From positions 24,437 through 88,436 of the forward strand of contig NZ_JAPSKQ010000005.1 in the NCBI RefSeq assembly GCF_031181555.1: a DNA stretch of 64,000 nucleotides, in the 5' to 3' direction. Below, piece after piece: positions 8,373 through 17,820 of the stretch (the first letter of the stretch is position 1; each line of letters starts with the position of its first letter). The notes beneath the pieces were generated by a model. The model saw only the letters and a program-made list of their open reading frames with translations, was not told the DNA's origin and ran no database searches. Origin of the DNA: Streptomyces sp. (lineage in GTDB: Bacteria; Actinomycetota; Actinomycetes; Streptomycetales; Streptomycetaceae). The translations under genes were made by a program, and so were the position numbers.

Positions 8373-8984
8373 ATGACTTCCGTCCTCGTCTGCGACGACT
8401 CCCCGCTTGCCCGAGAGGCGCTCCGCCGCGCGGTCGCGACCGTGCCCGGTGTCGAGCGCGTGACGACGGCTGCCAACGGCGAGGAAGTCCTCCGCCGCTG
8501 GGGAGCCGACCGCTCGGATCTGATTCTGATGGATGTACGCATGCCCGGCCTGGGCGGCGTCGAGACCGTTCGGCGGCTGCTGTCCGCCGACCCCGGAGCG
8601 CGCATCATCATGCTCACCGTCGCCGAGGACCTCGACGGTGTCGCGCTCGCGGTGGCCGCCGGTGCCCGCGGCTACCTGCACAAGGACGCGTCCCGCGCGG
8701 AACTGCGCGCCACGGTCACCCAGGCTCTCGCCGACCCGACCTGGCGGCTCGCCCCGCGCCGGCTGCGCTCCGCCGAGATGGGCGCCGCACCCACGCTCAC
8801 CGCGCGTGAGATCCAGGTCCTCGAAGGCATGAGTCACGGCCGTTCCAACGCCGAGATCGGCCGCGAGCTGTTCCTCTCCGAGGACACCGTCAAGACGCAC
8901 GCGCGGCGGCTCTTCAAGAAGCTCGGCGCCTCGGACCGGGCCCACGCGGTGGCGCTCGGTTTCCGGTGGGGTCTCGTGCGCTAG
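8373..8984 (+). CDS. bldM: developmental response regulator BldM
   Basis: 203 aa. An N-terminal receiver domain (residues ~1-120) has the acidic pair D8/D9 and phospho-acceptor position D54 (LILMDVRMPG). A C-terminal LuxR/NarL-type HTH (~140-203) contains LTAREIQVLEGMSHGRSNAEIGRELFLSEDTVKTH. The sequence and its place next to whiD match BldM of S. coelicolor (SCO4768), an orphan regulator needed for aerial hyphae that acts as a homodimer or with WhiI. No histidine kinase gene is adjacent, agreeing with the orphan status. ATG 8373 is preceded by GGAGG at 6-nt spacing. A GC-rich hairpin follows at 9052. Confidence 0.96.
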   Translation: MTSVLVCDDSPLAREALRRAVATVPGVERVTTAANGEEVLRRWGADRSDLILMDVRMPGLGGVETVRRLLSADPGARIIMLTVAEDLDGVALAVAAGARGYLHKDASRAELRATVTQALADPTWRLAPRRLRSAEMGAAPTLTAREIQVLEGMSHGRSNAEIGRELFLSEDTVKTHARRLFKKLGASDRAHAVALGFRWGLVR

Positions 8985-9380
8985 GGCCTGTCCTTCGGAT
9001 CGGGCGGACCGGGCCGGATCCGGCGCGCGGCGGCGCGCGGCAGCCGACGAGCGGGGGCATGCGGATGCCCCCGCCCGGGCCGCACGCGCGCGTGGCGACG
9101 CCGGCGGGGGACGGCACCACCGGCGAGGCCCACTCCCCGCCCGGGAGGGGCCCACGGCTCGGCGGGACGGGCTCCCGGCCGCGCGGACCCGGACCGATCC
9201 GGACGACAGGCCCCGGGGCCGGCCGCGCACACCGCGAGAAGAGCACCGAAAACCCGGTCCACCAGGGCATCGGCGGTGACCGAAGGGTGCCCACTGCTCG
9301 TTTCGCGGCGGATGCCGCATCCTTGAGGTGTGGAGTTCCTCGGGGACGAGTCGGTCGAGCGGAAGGGGAGGGCGCAAGGG
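8985..9380. other. bldM-sigma factor intergenic region
   Basis: 396 bp without a credible gene. It starts with G/C-rich bldM 3' sequence and a hairpin at 9052-9073; the remainder must contain the sigma gene promoter, but I could not assign -35/-10 boxes. Confidence 0.5.
9052..9073 (+). terminator. candidate bldM terminator
   Basis: Perfect 9-bp stem CGGGGGCAT / ATGCCCCCG with a GCGG tetraloop, 68 bp after the bldM stop. No T-run follows. Confidence 0.6.
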
Positions 9381-10058
9381 ATGAGTTCCGGCGCACCTGC
9401 TCATAACGCTTCGGTGCACAACAAGGGGCGCGGTGCCGCGGACCCGGCGTCCGCAAGGCACCATGGACCGATGCGCGACGACGAGGCGGGCACGGCCCAA
9501 GGGGCGATCGGTGCGCTCGTCCACCGCGCTGTCGACGGGGACGAGCAGGCGACGCACGACCTGCTGGCCCATGTCCACCCCTTGGCGCTGCGCTACTGCC
9601 GCACCCGCCTGTCCCGGCTCCCGGGCGACGCCCGGCACTTCGTCGAGGACCTCGCCCAGGAAGTCTGCGTCGCGGTGCTCCTCGCACTGCCCCGGTACAA
9701 GGACACCGGGCGGCCCTTCGAGGCGTTCGTCTTCGCCATCGCCGCCCACAAGGTCGCCGACCTGCAGCGCGCGGCGATGCGGCACCCCGGCTCGACGGCG
9801 GTGCCTTCCGACGAGATGCCCGAGCGTCCCGACGACTCCCTCGGTCCGGAGGAACGCGCCCTGCTCAGCAGCGACGCCGAGTGGGCCAAGAAACTGCTGG
9901 CCAACCTGCCCGAGAACCAGCGCGAGCTGCTGCTGCTGCGCATCGCCGTGGGCCTCACGGCGGAGGAGACCGGGCAGATGTTGGGAATGTCACCCGGCGC
10001 GGTCCGGGTGGCCCAGCACCGCGCGCTGAGCCGGCTGCGCGCGCTGGCGGAGCAGTAA
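9381..10058 (+). CDS. shbA: ECF-type RNA polymerase sigma factor (ShbA)
   Basis: 225 aa. Region sigma2 is at ~80-140 ([45 protein letters not shown]) and sigma4 at ~170-225 ([36 protein letters not shown]). The place between bldM and guaB matches S. coelicolor SCO4769, reported as SigShbA, which drives the housekeeping sigma gene hrdB. ATG 9381 is chosen because GGGGAGGG lies about 9 nt upstream; a later in-frame ATG at 9471 has no Shine-Dalgarno and would shorten the protein to ~195 aa. No anti-sigma gene is adjacent. It is transcribed towards guaB, 160 bp downstream. Confidence 0.9.
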   Translation: MSSGAPAHNASVHNKGRGAADPASARHHGPMRDDEAGTAQGAIGALVHRAVDGDEQATHDLLAHVHPLALRYCRTRLSRLPGDARHFVEDLAQEVCVAVLLALPRYKDTGRPFEAFVFAIAAHKVADLQRAAMRHPGSTAVPSDEMPERPDDSLGPEERALLSSDAEWAKKLLANLPENQRELLLLRIAVGLTAEETGQMLGMSPGAVRVAQHRALSRLRALAEQ

Positions 10059-10176
10059 CCGACGCCGGTGCGCCGCCCTTTCGGCGCATGAACGGACACG
10101 CCGCCGTGCCCGTACGAACATACGAAGCCCGGAGCCGTTCATGATCGTGGAATGAGACACCTCCACTTCCCGTTAG

Positions 10177-11727
<1,551 letters not shown>

Positions 11728-11782
11728 CACGCGCGCGTGCGGCGGTCGCCCGCGACGGCCGCACACGCGTATGACGGTCTCC

Positions 11783-11814
11783 GAGGGCGGTCCGGGAGGA
11801 TCCGGGCCGCCCTC
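11783..11814 (+). terminator. candidate guaB terminator
   Basis: 8-bp perfect outer stem GAGGGCGG / CCGCCCTC around a 16-nt inner region that can itself pair (CCGG...CCGG). It lies 55 bp after guaB, so guaB3 may have its own promoter in the remaining 80 bp. Confidence 0.5.
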
Positions 11815-11895
11815 GCCGTACGTCCGGGGCGGTGGCCGGCACAGCCGTCGGGGATACTGGAAGGCGCTGCAACGCATCAGGGAAAGGCCACAGAC

Positions 11896-13020
11896 GTGAC
11901 TGAGATCGAGATCGGGCGCGGCAAGCGCGGCCGCCGGGCGTACGCCTTCGACGACATCGCCGTCGTCCCCAGCCGCCGTACGCGGGACCCGAAGGAGGTC
12001 TCGATCGCCTGGCAGATCGACGCCTACCGCTTCGAGCTGCCGTTCCTGGCCGCCCCCATGGACTCGGTGGTCTCGCCGGCCACCGCGATCCGCATCGGCG
12101 AGCTCGGCGGCCTCGGCGTGCTGAACCTCGAAGGCCTGTGGACCCGCCACGAGGACCCGCAGCCGCTGCTGGACGAGATCGTCGGCCTGCCCGCCGAGAC
12201 GGCCACCCGGCGCCTCCAGGAGATCTACGCCGCTCCGATCAAGGAGGAGCTGATCGGGCAGCGCATCAAGGAGGTGCGCGACTCGGGCGTGGTCACCGCC
12301 GCCGCGCTCTCCCCGCAGCGCACCGCCCAGTTCTCCAAGGCCGTCGTCGACGCGGGCGTGGACATCTTCGTCATCCGCGGTACGACGGTCTCGGCGGAGC
12401 ACGTCTCCGGTTCGCACGAGCCGCTGAACCTGAAGCAGTTCATCTACGAACTCGACGTCCCGGTGATCGTCGGCGGCTGCGCCACCTACACGGCCGCCCT
12501 GCACCTCATGCGCACCGGCGCCGCGGGCGTGCTGGTCGGCTTCGGCGGCGGCGCCGCGCACACCACGCGCAACGTGCTCGGCATCCAGGTCCCCATGGCC
12601 ACCGCGGTCGCCGACGTGGCCGCCGCCCGCCGCGACTACATGGACGAGTCCGGCGGCCGGTACGTGCACGTCATCGCGGACGGCGGTGTCGGCTGGTCCG
12701 GCGACCTGCCCAAGGCGATCGCCTGCGGCGCCGACGCGGTGATGATGGGCTCCCCGCTCGCCCGCGCGACCGACGGTCCGGGCAAGGGCAACCACTGGGG
12801 CATGGAAGCCGTCAACGAGGAACTGCCGCGCGGCCAGAAGGTCGACCTCGGTACGGTCGGCACCCTGGAGGAGATCCTCACCGGCCCGTCCCACACCCCG
12901 GACGGCTCGATGAACCTCTTCGGCGCCCTGCGCCGCGCGATGGCCACCACCGGCTACAGCGAGCTGAAGGAGTTCCAGCGCGTCGAGGTGACGGTGGCGG
13001 ACTCGCAGCACCGGCGGTAG
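11896..13020 (+). CDS. guaB3: GuaB3 family IMP dehydrogenase-related protein
   Basis: 374 aa. It has the IMPDH barrel (AYAFDDIAVVPSRRTRDPKEV; AAPMDSVVSPATAIRIGELGG; IADGGVGWSGDLPKAIACGADAVMMGSPLA) but no CBS domains, as in the GuaB3 family found next to guaB in Actinobacteria. At the place of the catalytic Cys loop it reads GFGGGAAHTTRN: His222 stands where canonical enzymes have Cys. Classical covalent catalysis is therefore not expected from this residue. GTG 11896 has GGAAAGG at 8-nt spacing. A strong hairpin terminator follows. The role could be a regulatory paralogue, a GMP reductase-like activity or an alternative dehydrogenase; the sequence does not decide. Confidence 0.93.
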   Translation: MTEIEIGRGKRGRRAYAFDDIAVVPSRRTRDPKEVSIAWQIDAYRFELPFLAAPMDSVVSPATAIRIGELGGLGVLNLEGLWTRHEDPQPLLDEIVGLPAETATRRLQEIYAAPIKEELIGQRIKEVRDSGVVTAAALSPQRTAQFSKAVVDAGVDIFVIRGTTVSAEHVSGSHEPLNLKQFIYELDVPVIVGGCATYTAALHLMRTGAAGVLVGFGGGAAHTTRNVLGIQVPMATAVADVAAARRDYMDESGGRYVHVIADGGVGWSGDLPKAIACGADAVMMGSPLARATDGPGKGNHWGMEAVNEELPRGQKVDLGTVGTLEEILTGPSHTPDGSMNLFGALRRAMATTGYSELKEFQRVEVTVADSQHRR

Positions 13021-13050
13021 GGCCTGCGCGGGCTTTCGACACGGCACTGA

Positions 13051-13082
13051 GGGGCTGGTCACCTGGGGAGGTGACCGGCCCC
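13051..13082 (+). terminator. guaB3 terminator
   Basis: 14-bp stem (GGGGCTGGTCACCT / AGGTGACCGGCCCC, one G-T wobble) with a GGGG loop, starting 31 bp after the guaB3 stop. The following 200 bp to 13283 hold no credible gene. Confidence 0.85.
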
Positions 13083-13282
13083 TTCCGCATGTCCGGGTGG
13101 GCCCGCGGGGGCGCCCGTGGCGGTGAGGGGGCGCGCGGTTGTCTTCGAGGCCGATCCACGCTGGTCCACCCGGGTGAGGCCGCTGGTGTCCTCGGCGGCG
13201 CCCCGGTTCTTCTGGGAGCCCTCTTCCAAGGACACGGTCCGGACCCCGCCCTCGGGGCGCGGCCCTGCTCCGGGCGCCCCCC

Positions 13283-14491
13283 TCACAACCGGTGCGCCGC
13301 CCCCGTAGGAGTCGCCCCCCGCGTGTCCAGCAGCAGCTGGGCCTTCACCGACAGGCCCTGGAGGTCGTACGTGCGGTGCTGCTGGAGCAGGATCGTCAGG
13401 TCGGCGTCGGCGGCCGCCTCGTAGAGGGAGTCGGCGCGGGGGACGGGGCGGTCGAGGACGTGCCAGGACGGCACGTGCGGGTCGTGGTAGCTGACGGACG
13501 CGCCGAGCTCCATCAACCGGACCGCGATCTCCTGGGCGGGGGAGCCCTGCTGGTCGGCGAGGTCGGCCTTGTAGGTGACGCCGAGGAGGAGCACGCGGGC
13601 GCCCCGCGCGGACTTGCCGTGTTCGTTGAGGAGCGCGGCGGCACGCTGGACGACGTAGTGCGGCATCCGGCCGTTGACCTGCTGGGCGAGTTCCGCCATG
13701 CGCAGGGTGCGGCCCGTGTGGGCGGTCAGGTCCTGGGGCACGGCGTGGCCGCCGACGCCGGGGCCGGGGCGGAAGGCCTGGAAGCCGAAGGGCTTGGTCT
13801 CCGCGCAGCGGATGACGTCCCACAGGTCGACGCCCAGGTCGTGGCAGAGGACGGCCATCTCGTTGACGAGGGCGATGTTGACGTGCCGGAAGTTGGTCTC
13901 CAGCACCTGCACGGTCTCCGCCTCGCGGGGGCCGCGCGCGCGGACCACCTTGTCGGTGAGCCGTCCGTAGAAGGCGGCGGCCGATTCGGTGCAGGCCGGG
14001 GTGAGGCCGCCGATGACCTTGGGGGTGTTGGCGGGGGTGAAGTCGCGGTTGCCGGGGTCGACGCGGCTGGGGGAGTAGGCGAGGTGGAAGTCGCGGCCCG
14101 CGCGGAGCCCCGACCCCGACTCGAGCAGGCGCAGGAAGGGGCCTTCCGTCGTCCCCGGGAGCGCGGGGGACTCCAGGATCACCGTGGTGTGCGGGCGCAG
14201 CCGGGCGGCGAGCGTGCGGGCGGCCGCCTCCACCTGGCTCAGGTCCAGCCCGCCGTCCGCTCCGCGCGGGGCGGGGGCGCAGATGACCGCGGTGCGCACC
14301 CGGCCGAGCTCGGCGGCGTTCGTCGTCGTACGGAAACCCTGGGCGAGCATGCGGCGCTGTTCGGCGGGGCTGAGGGAGCCCGCCTCGGGGCCGGTCCGGT
14401 AGCCGATGGTGGGGATGCCGGCGGCGACGGCGGCCTGGGCCAGGGGCAGGCCGTACGGTCCGAGTCCGATGACGGCGAGATCTGCGGGCAT
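13283..14491 (-). CDS. UDP-glucose/GDP-mannose dehydrogenase homologue lacking the catalytic cysteine
   Basis: 402 aa, close to family length. The N-terminal NAD domain has the Rossmann motif GLGPYGLP (~residues 9-16). The central domain has the family helix VLETNFRHVNIALVNEMAVLCHDLGVD and the C-terminal UDP-sugar domain has LLLGVTYKADLADQQGSPAQEIAVRLMELGASVSYHDPHV. In canonical enzymes the loop GxGVGGHCxPxD supplies the cysteine for the second oxidation; here it reads GPGVGGHAVPQD, with Ala250 in that place. Two-step oxidation to a uronate is therefore doubtful. ATG 14491 has GGAAGGA about 11 nt upstream. It is divergent from glpD. Confidence 0.88.
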   Translation of the reverse strand: MPADLAVIGLGPYGLPLAQAAVAAGIPTIGYRTGPEAGSLSPAEQRRMLAQGFRTTTNAAELGRVRTAVICAPAPRGADGGLDLSQVEAAARTLAARLRPHTTVILESPALPGTTEGPFLRLLESGSGLRAGRDFHLAYSPSRVDPGNRDFTPANTPKVIGGLTPACTESAAAFYGRLTDKVVRARGPREAETVQVLETNFRHVNIALVNEMAVLCHDLGVDLWDVIRCAETKPFGFQAFRPGPGVGGHAVPQDLTAHTGRTLRMAELAQQVNGRMPHYVVQRAAALLNEHGKSARGARVLLLGVTYKADLADQQGSPAQEIAVRLMELGASVSYHDPHVPSWHVLDRPVPRADSLYEAAADADLTILLQQHRTYDLQGLSVKAQLLLDTRGATPTGAAHRL

Positions 14492-14584
14492 GGCGTGGGC
14501 CGTCCTTCCCAGTAGCCGAAGTGGGACAGGCGCGCAAGCCCTGTGGACAGGACGGGCGAGCGCAATGTCAGACTAGGAGTAAAT

Positions 14585-14623
14585 ATGACCGATATGTGGG
14601 ATTGGTCGGCCGAGTTTCGGTGA
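14585..14623 (+). CDS. candidate 12-aa leader peptide with two Trp codons
   Basis: AGGAG (14575-14579) lies 5 nt before ATG 14585; the frame reads MTDMWDWSAEFR and stops at TGA. It is in the 271-bp gap between the UDP-sugar dehydrogenase gene and glpD, in a locally AT-richer patch. The Shine-Dalgarno spacing is ideal but the frame is very short, so chance is possible. Confidence 0.25.
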   Translation: MTDMWDWSAEFR

Positions 14624-14762
14624 GTCGTTCCGCGGGGGTGTCCACAGGCCGGGGCGCGTGGTGGCTGAATTCGGGCAAGCCGGTCAGAATTTGGGCATGG
14701 GGAGGGGAACCGGGCTTCGCCCGACGGGTGCGGCCTACGCGACCGATGAGCGGGAGGCAGCG

Positions 14763-16469
14763 GTGAGGACAGCGACACTGGGGCCGGCGCAGCGCGCCGA
14801 GTCACTCGCATCCATGGCCGAGCACGAGCTTGACGTGTTGGTGGTGGGCGGCGGCGTGGTCGGCGCGGGCACCGCGCTCGACGCCGCGACCCGTGGCCTG
14901 TCCACGGGCCTGGTCGAGGCGCGTGACTGGGCGTCGGGCACCTCCAGCCGGTCCAGCAAGCTGATCCACGGCGGCCTGCGCTACCTGGAGATGCTCGACT
15001 TCGCGCTCGTACGGGAGGCCCTGAAGGAGCGCGGCCTGCTGCTGGAGAGGCTCGCTCCGCATCTGGTGCGGCCGGTGCCGTTCCTGTACCCGTTGCGGCA
15101 CAAGGGCTGGGAACGGCTGTACGCCGGGTCGGGAGTCGCGCTCTACGACGCCATGTCGATGGCCCGCGGCCACGGGCGGGGCCTGCCCCTGCACCGTCAC
15201 CTGAGCCGCCGTCACGCGTTGCGGGTCGCGCCCTGTCTGAGGAAGGACGCACTGGTCGGGGCGCTGCAGTACTACGACGCCCAGATGGACGACGCCCGGT
15301 TCGTGGCGACACTCGTGCGCACGGCCGCGGCGTACGGCACCAAGACCGCCAACCGCGCGCGGGTCACGGGATTCCTGCGGGAGGGCGAACGGGTCGTCGG
15401 CGCCCGGGTGCAGGACGTCGAGGGCGGCGGCGAGTACGAGGTCCGCGCCAAGCAGGTCGTCAACGCCACCGGCGTGTGGACCGATGACACACAGGCGATG
15501 GTCGGGGAGCGGGGACAGTTCCACGTCCGTGCCTCCAAGGGCATCCACCTGGTCGTCCCCAAGGACCGCATCCACTCCACGACCGGGCTCATCCTGCGCA
15601 CCGAGAAGTCCGTGCTGTTCGTCATCCCCTGGGGCCGGCACTGGATCGTCGGGACCACGGACACCGACTGGGACCTCGACAAGGCGCATCCGGCCGCGTC
15701 CAGCGCGGACATCGACTACCTGCTGGAACACGTCAACTCGGTGCTCGCGGTCCCGCTCACGCGGGACGACGTCGAGGGTGTGTACGCCGGCCTGAGGCCA
15801 CTGCTCGCCGGTGAGTCGGACGCCACCAGCAAGCTGTCGCGCGAGCACACCGTGGCCCATCCGGTGCCCGGCCTCGTCGTGGTGGCGGGCGGCAAGTACA
15901 CGACGTACCGGGTCATGGCCAAGGACGCGGTGGACGCGGCGGTGCACGGACTCGACGCGCGCGTCGCCGACTGCGTCACCGAGGACACGCCGCTGGTGGG
16001 CGCCGAGGGATACCGGGCGCTGTGGAACGCGCGGGCGCGGATCGCCGCGCGCACCGGACTGCACACGGTGCGGGTGGAGCACCTGCTGCACCGCTACGGG
16101 GCGATGGCGGAGGAGGTCCTGGACCTCATCGCCTCGGACCCCTCGCTGGGCGAGCCGCTGAGGGCGGCCGACGACTATCTGCGCGCCGAGATCACCTATG
16201 CCGCCTCGCACGAGGGGGCGCGGCACCTGGACGACGTGCTGACGCGGCGCACCCGCATATCGATCGAGACGTTCGACCGGGGTACGCGCAGCGCACGTGA
16301 GGCCGCCGAGCTGATGGCTCCGGTGCTGGGCTGGGACGAGGGTCAGATCGAGCGCGAGGTGCAGCACTACGAGAAGCGGGTGGAGGCCGAGCGGGAGTCG
16401 CAGCGGCAGCCCGACGACCTGACGGCGGACGCGGCACGGCTGGGCGCCCCGGACATCGTGCCGTTGTAG
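14763..16469 (+). CDS. glpD: FAD-dependent glycerol-3-phosphate dehydrogenase
   Basis: 568 aa. The FAD-binding motif GGGVVGAG is at residues 29-36, followed by GTSSRSSKLIHGGLRYLE and RHWIVGTTDTDWD, typical of aerobic GlpD. A C-terminal GlpD domain (~420-540) follows. The membrane-associated enzyme oxidises sn-glycerol-3-phosphate to dihydroxyacetone phosphate and passes electrons to quinone. GTG 14763 is chosen because GGGAGG lies 5 nt upstream; an upstream in-frame GTG at 14658 has no site and would add residues atypical of the family. No glpF/glpK genes adjoin it here, so it may serve phospholipid turnover as well as glycerol use. Confidence 0.94.
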   Translation: MRTATLGPAQRAESLASMAEHELDVLVVGGGVVGAGTALDAATRGLSTGLVEARDWASGTSSRSSKLIHGGLRYLEMLDFALVREALKERGLLLERLAPHLVRPVPFLYPLRHKGWERLYAGSGVALYDAMSMARGHGRGLPLHRHLSRRHALRVAPCLRKDALVGALQYYDAQMDDARFVATLVRTAAAYGTKTANRARVTGFLREGERVVGARVQDVEGGGEYEVRAKQVVNATGVWTDDTQAMVGERGQFHVRASKGIHLVVPKDRIHSTTGLILRTEKSVLFVIPWGRHWIVGTTDTDWDLDKAHPAASSADIDYLLEHVNSVLAVPLTRDDVEGVYAGLRPLLAGESDATSKLSREHTVAHPVPGLVVVAGGKYTTYRVMAKDAVDAAVHGLDARVADCVTEDTPLVGAEGYRALWNARARIAARTGLHTVRVEHLLHRYGAMAEEVLDLIASDPSLGEPLRAADDYLRAEITYAASHEGARHLDDVLTRRTRISIETFDRGTRSAREAAELMAPVLGWDEGQIEREVQHYEKRVEAERESQRQPDDLTADAARLGAPDIVPL

Positions 16470-16606
16470 GGCCGGGCCCGGCGGTCGGGCGGCGGGGCCG
16501 GCCGGGGGGTGAGCGGATCGGCCGGGGCCGAGGCCTGCCGGAGGCCCGAACCGGATCACTCGAACGAGTGGTACGAATCGGGACCTTCGTCCGGAACCCG
16601 GCCGTT

Positions 16607-17650
16607 CTACGAGATGCGGGGGCAGAACTCGGCCGTGAGCACCGCGGGTTCGAGACCGGGGTCCGCCATCGCGTCCGTGTTCACCCGGAAGGTGAGGACA
16701 CGCCGGCCGTCGACAGTGGCTGCGGTGCGCACGTAGCTGCCGGAGATGCGCCCGTTGTGTCCCCACACGGTGGTGCCGCACGGAAGCTCCACGGGAAACA
16801 GGCCCATGCCGTACGAGCCGTGTGCGGCACGGGTGTCGAGCATCTCGCGCAGCCGGCGCGGGGGCAGCAGCTCACCGCCGAGCAGGGCCGCGTAGAAGCG
16901 GTTCAGATCGGCCAACGTGGTCACCAGCTCGCCCGCGGCTCCGGCCACCCGCGGGTCGAGCCGGGTGACGTCGGTTCCGTCGGCGGCGTAGGCGCGGCCG
17001 TGCGGCCAGGGCAGTGACGTCCGGGAGCCGGGGAAGGAGGTGCCCGTCAGACGCAGGGGAGTGATGATGCGGCGCTCGGCCTCGACGGCGTAGGAGCGAC
17101 CGGTGACCTGTTCGACGACCAGGCCGAGCAGGACGTAGTTGGTGTTCGAGTAGGAGAAGCGGCCGCGGTCGGCCGGAGGGTGGGTGAGCGCGATGCGTAC
17201 GGCCTGAAGAGGCGTGACCGGGACGGTGCCTCGTGTGTCCGCGGAGAAGTCGTACAGACCGCTGGTGTGGTTGAGCAGGCGGCGCAGGGTCAGCGCGCGG
17301 CCGTCGTTGCCCGCTCCCCGCACCAGGCCGGGCAGGTGCTCCTCCACGGTGTCGGCCAGTGACAGCCTCCGCTCGTCGGCCAGTTGCAGCACGACGGTCG
17401 CGATGAACGTCTTCGTGATGCTTCCGGCACGGAAGCGGTCGGCACGCGCTATGCCCTCGCCGGCGTGGGCATAGCGGGGGCCGTTCTCCCCCCGGGCCAG
17501 CAGGGCCGCGGCCGGGGCTCCACCTCGTGTGACCAACAGCGGAAGGAGTGCGTCCGCAGGCGAGGCCGACGGGGCCGACGAAGCGGCCGGAGCCAGGGCG
17601 AGCAGGGCCAGGGACACAGGAACGGCCAGTAGTGTCCGAAGCGGCGGCAT
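16607..17650 (-). CDS. secreted serine hydrolase, beta-lactamase class C / D-Ala-D-Ala carboxypeptidase family
   Basis: 347 aa. A Sec signal peptide spans residues ~1-27 (MPPLRTLLAV..., cleavage near ASS-AP). The penicillin-binding fold motifs are present in order: SITK (S77, K80), Y167-S-N169, and HNG in WGHNGRISG. These define class C beta-lactamase, DD-peptidase or esterase-type serine hydrolases acting outside the cell. Substrate cannot be assigned; a D,D-carboxypeptidase or esterase is more likely than a true beta-lactamase. ATG 17650 has GGAGGAG at 5-nt spacing. It is divergent from the first kinase gene, and convergent with glpD. Confidence 0.92.
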   Translation of the reverse strand: MPPLRTLLAVPVSLALLALAPAASSAPSASPADALLPLLVTRGGAPAAALLARGENGPRYAHAGEGIARADRFRAGSITKTFIATVVLQLADERRLSLADTVEEHLPGLVRGAGNDGRALTLRRLLNHTSGLYDFSADTRGTVPVTPLQAVRIALTHPPADRGRFSYSNTNYVLLGLVVEQVTGRSYAVEAERRIITPLRLTGTSFPGSRTSLPWPHGRAYAADGTDVTRLDPRVAGAAGELVTTLADLNRFYAALLGGELLPPRRLREMLDTRAAHGSYGMGLFPVELPCGTTVWGHNGRISGSYVRTAATVDGRRVLTFRVNTDAMADPGLEPAVLTAEFCPRIS

Positions 17651-17820
17651 CCCGGCTCCTCCCTCGTGGAGGCCCATCATGCAGGGCGGCGGAACGGGCA
17701 CGTCGCCCGGGCCCCGGCTGTCCGGGGCCCGGCACACCGTCAGAGGCACCCTGGGCGTCGGCCGCTTGTCGGGTGAGGGACAATGAAGGCTCTGTCAGGG
17801 CGGGTTGCATGAGGGGACGC

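Noticed and set aside
13117..13308. Short plus-strand frame after guaB3
   Set aside because: Starts inside the tail of the guaB3 terminator region, overlaps the 3' end of the UDP-sugar dehydrogenase gene, and has no ribosome site.
14658..14762. N-terminal extension of GlpD from GTG 14658
   Set aside because: No Shine-Dalgarno and atypical residues; GTG 14763 has GGGAGG at correct spacing and begins the family sequence sooner.
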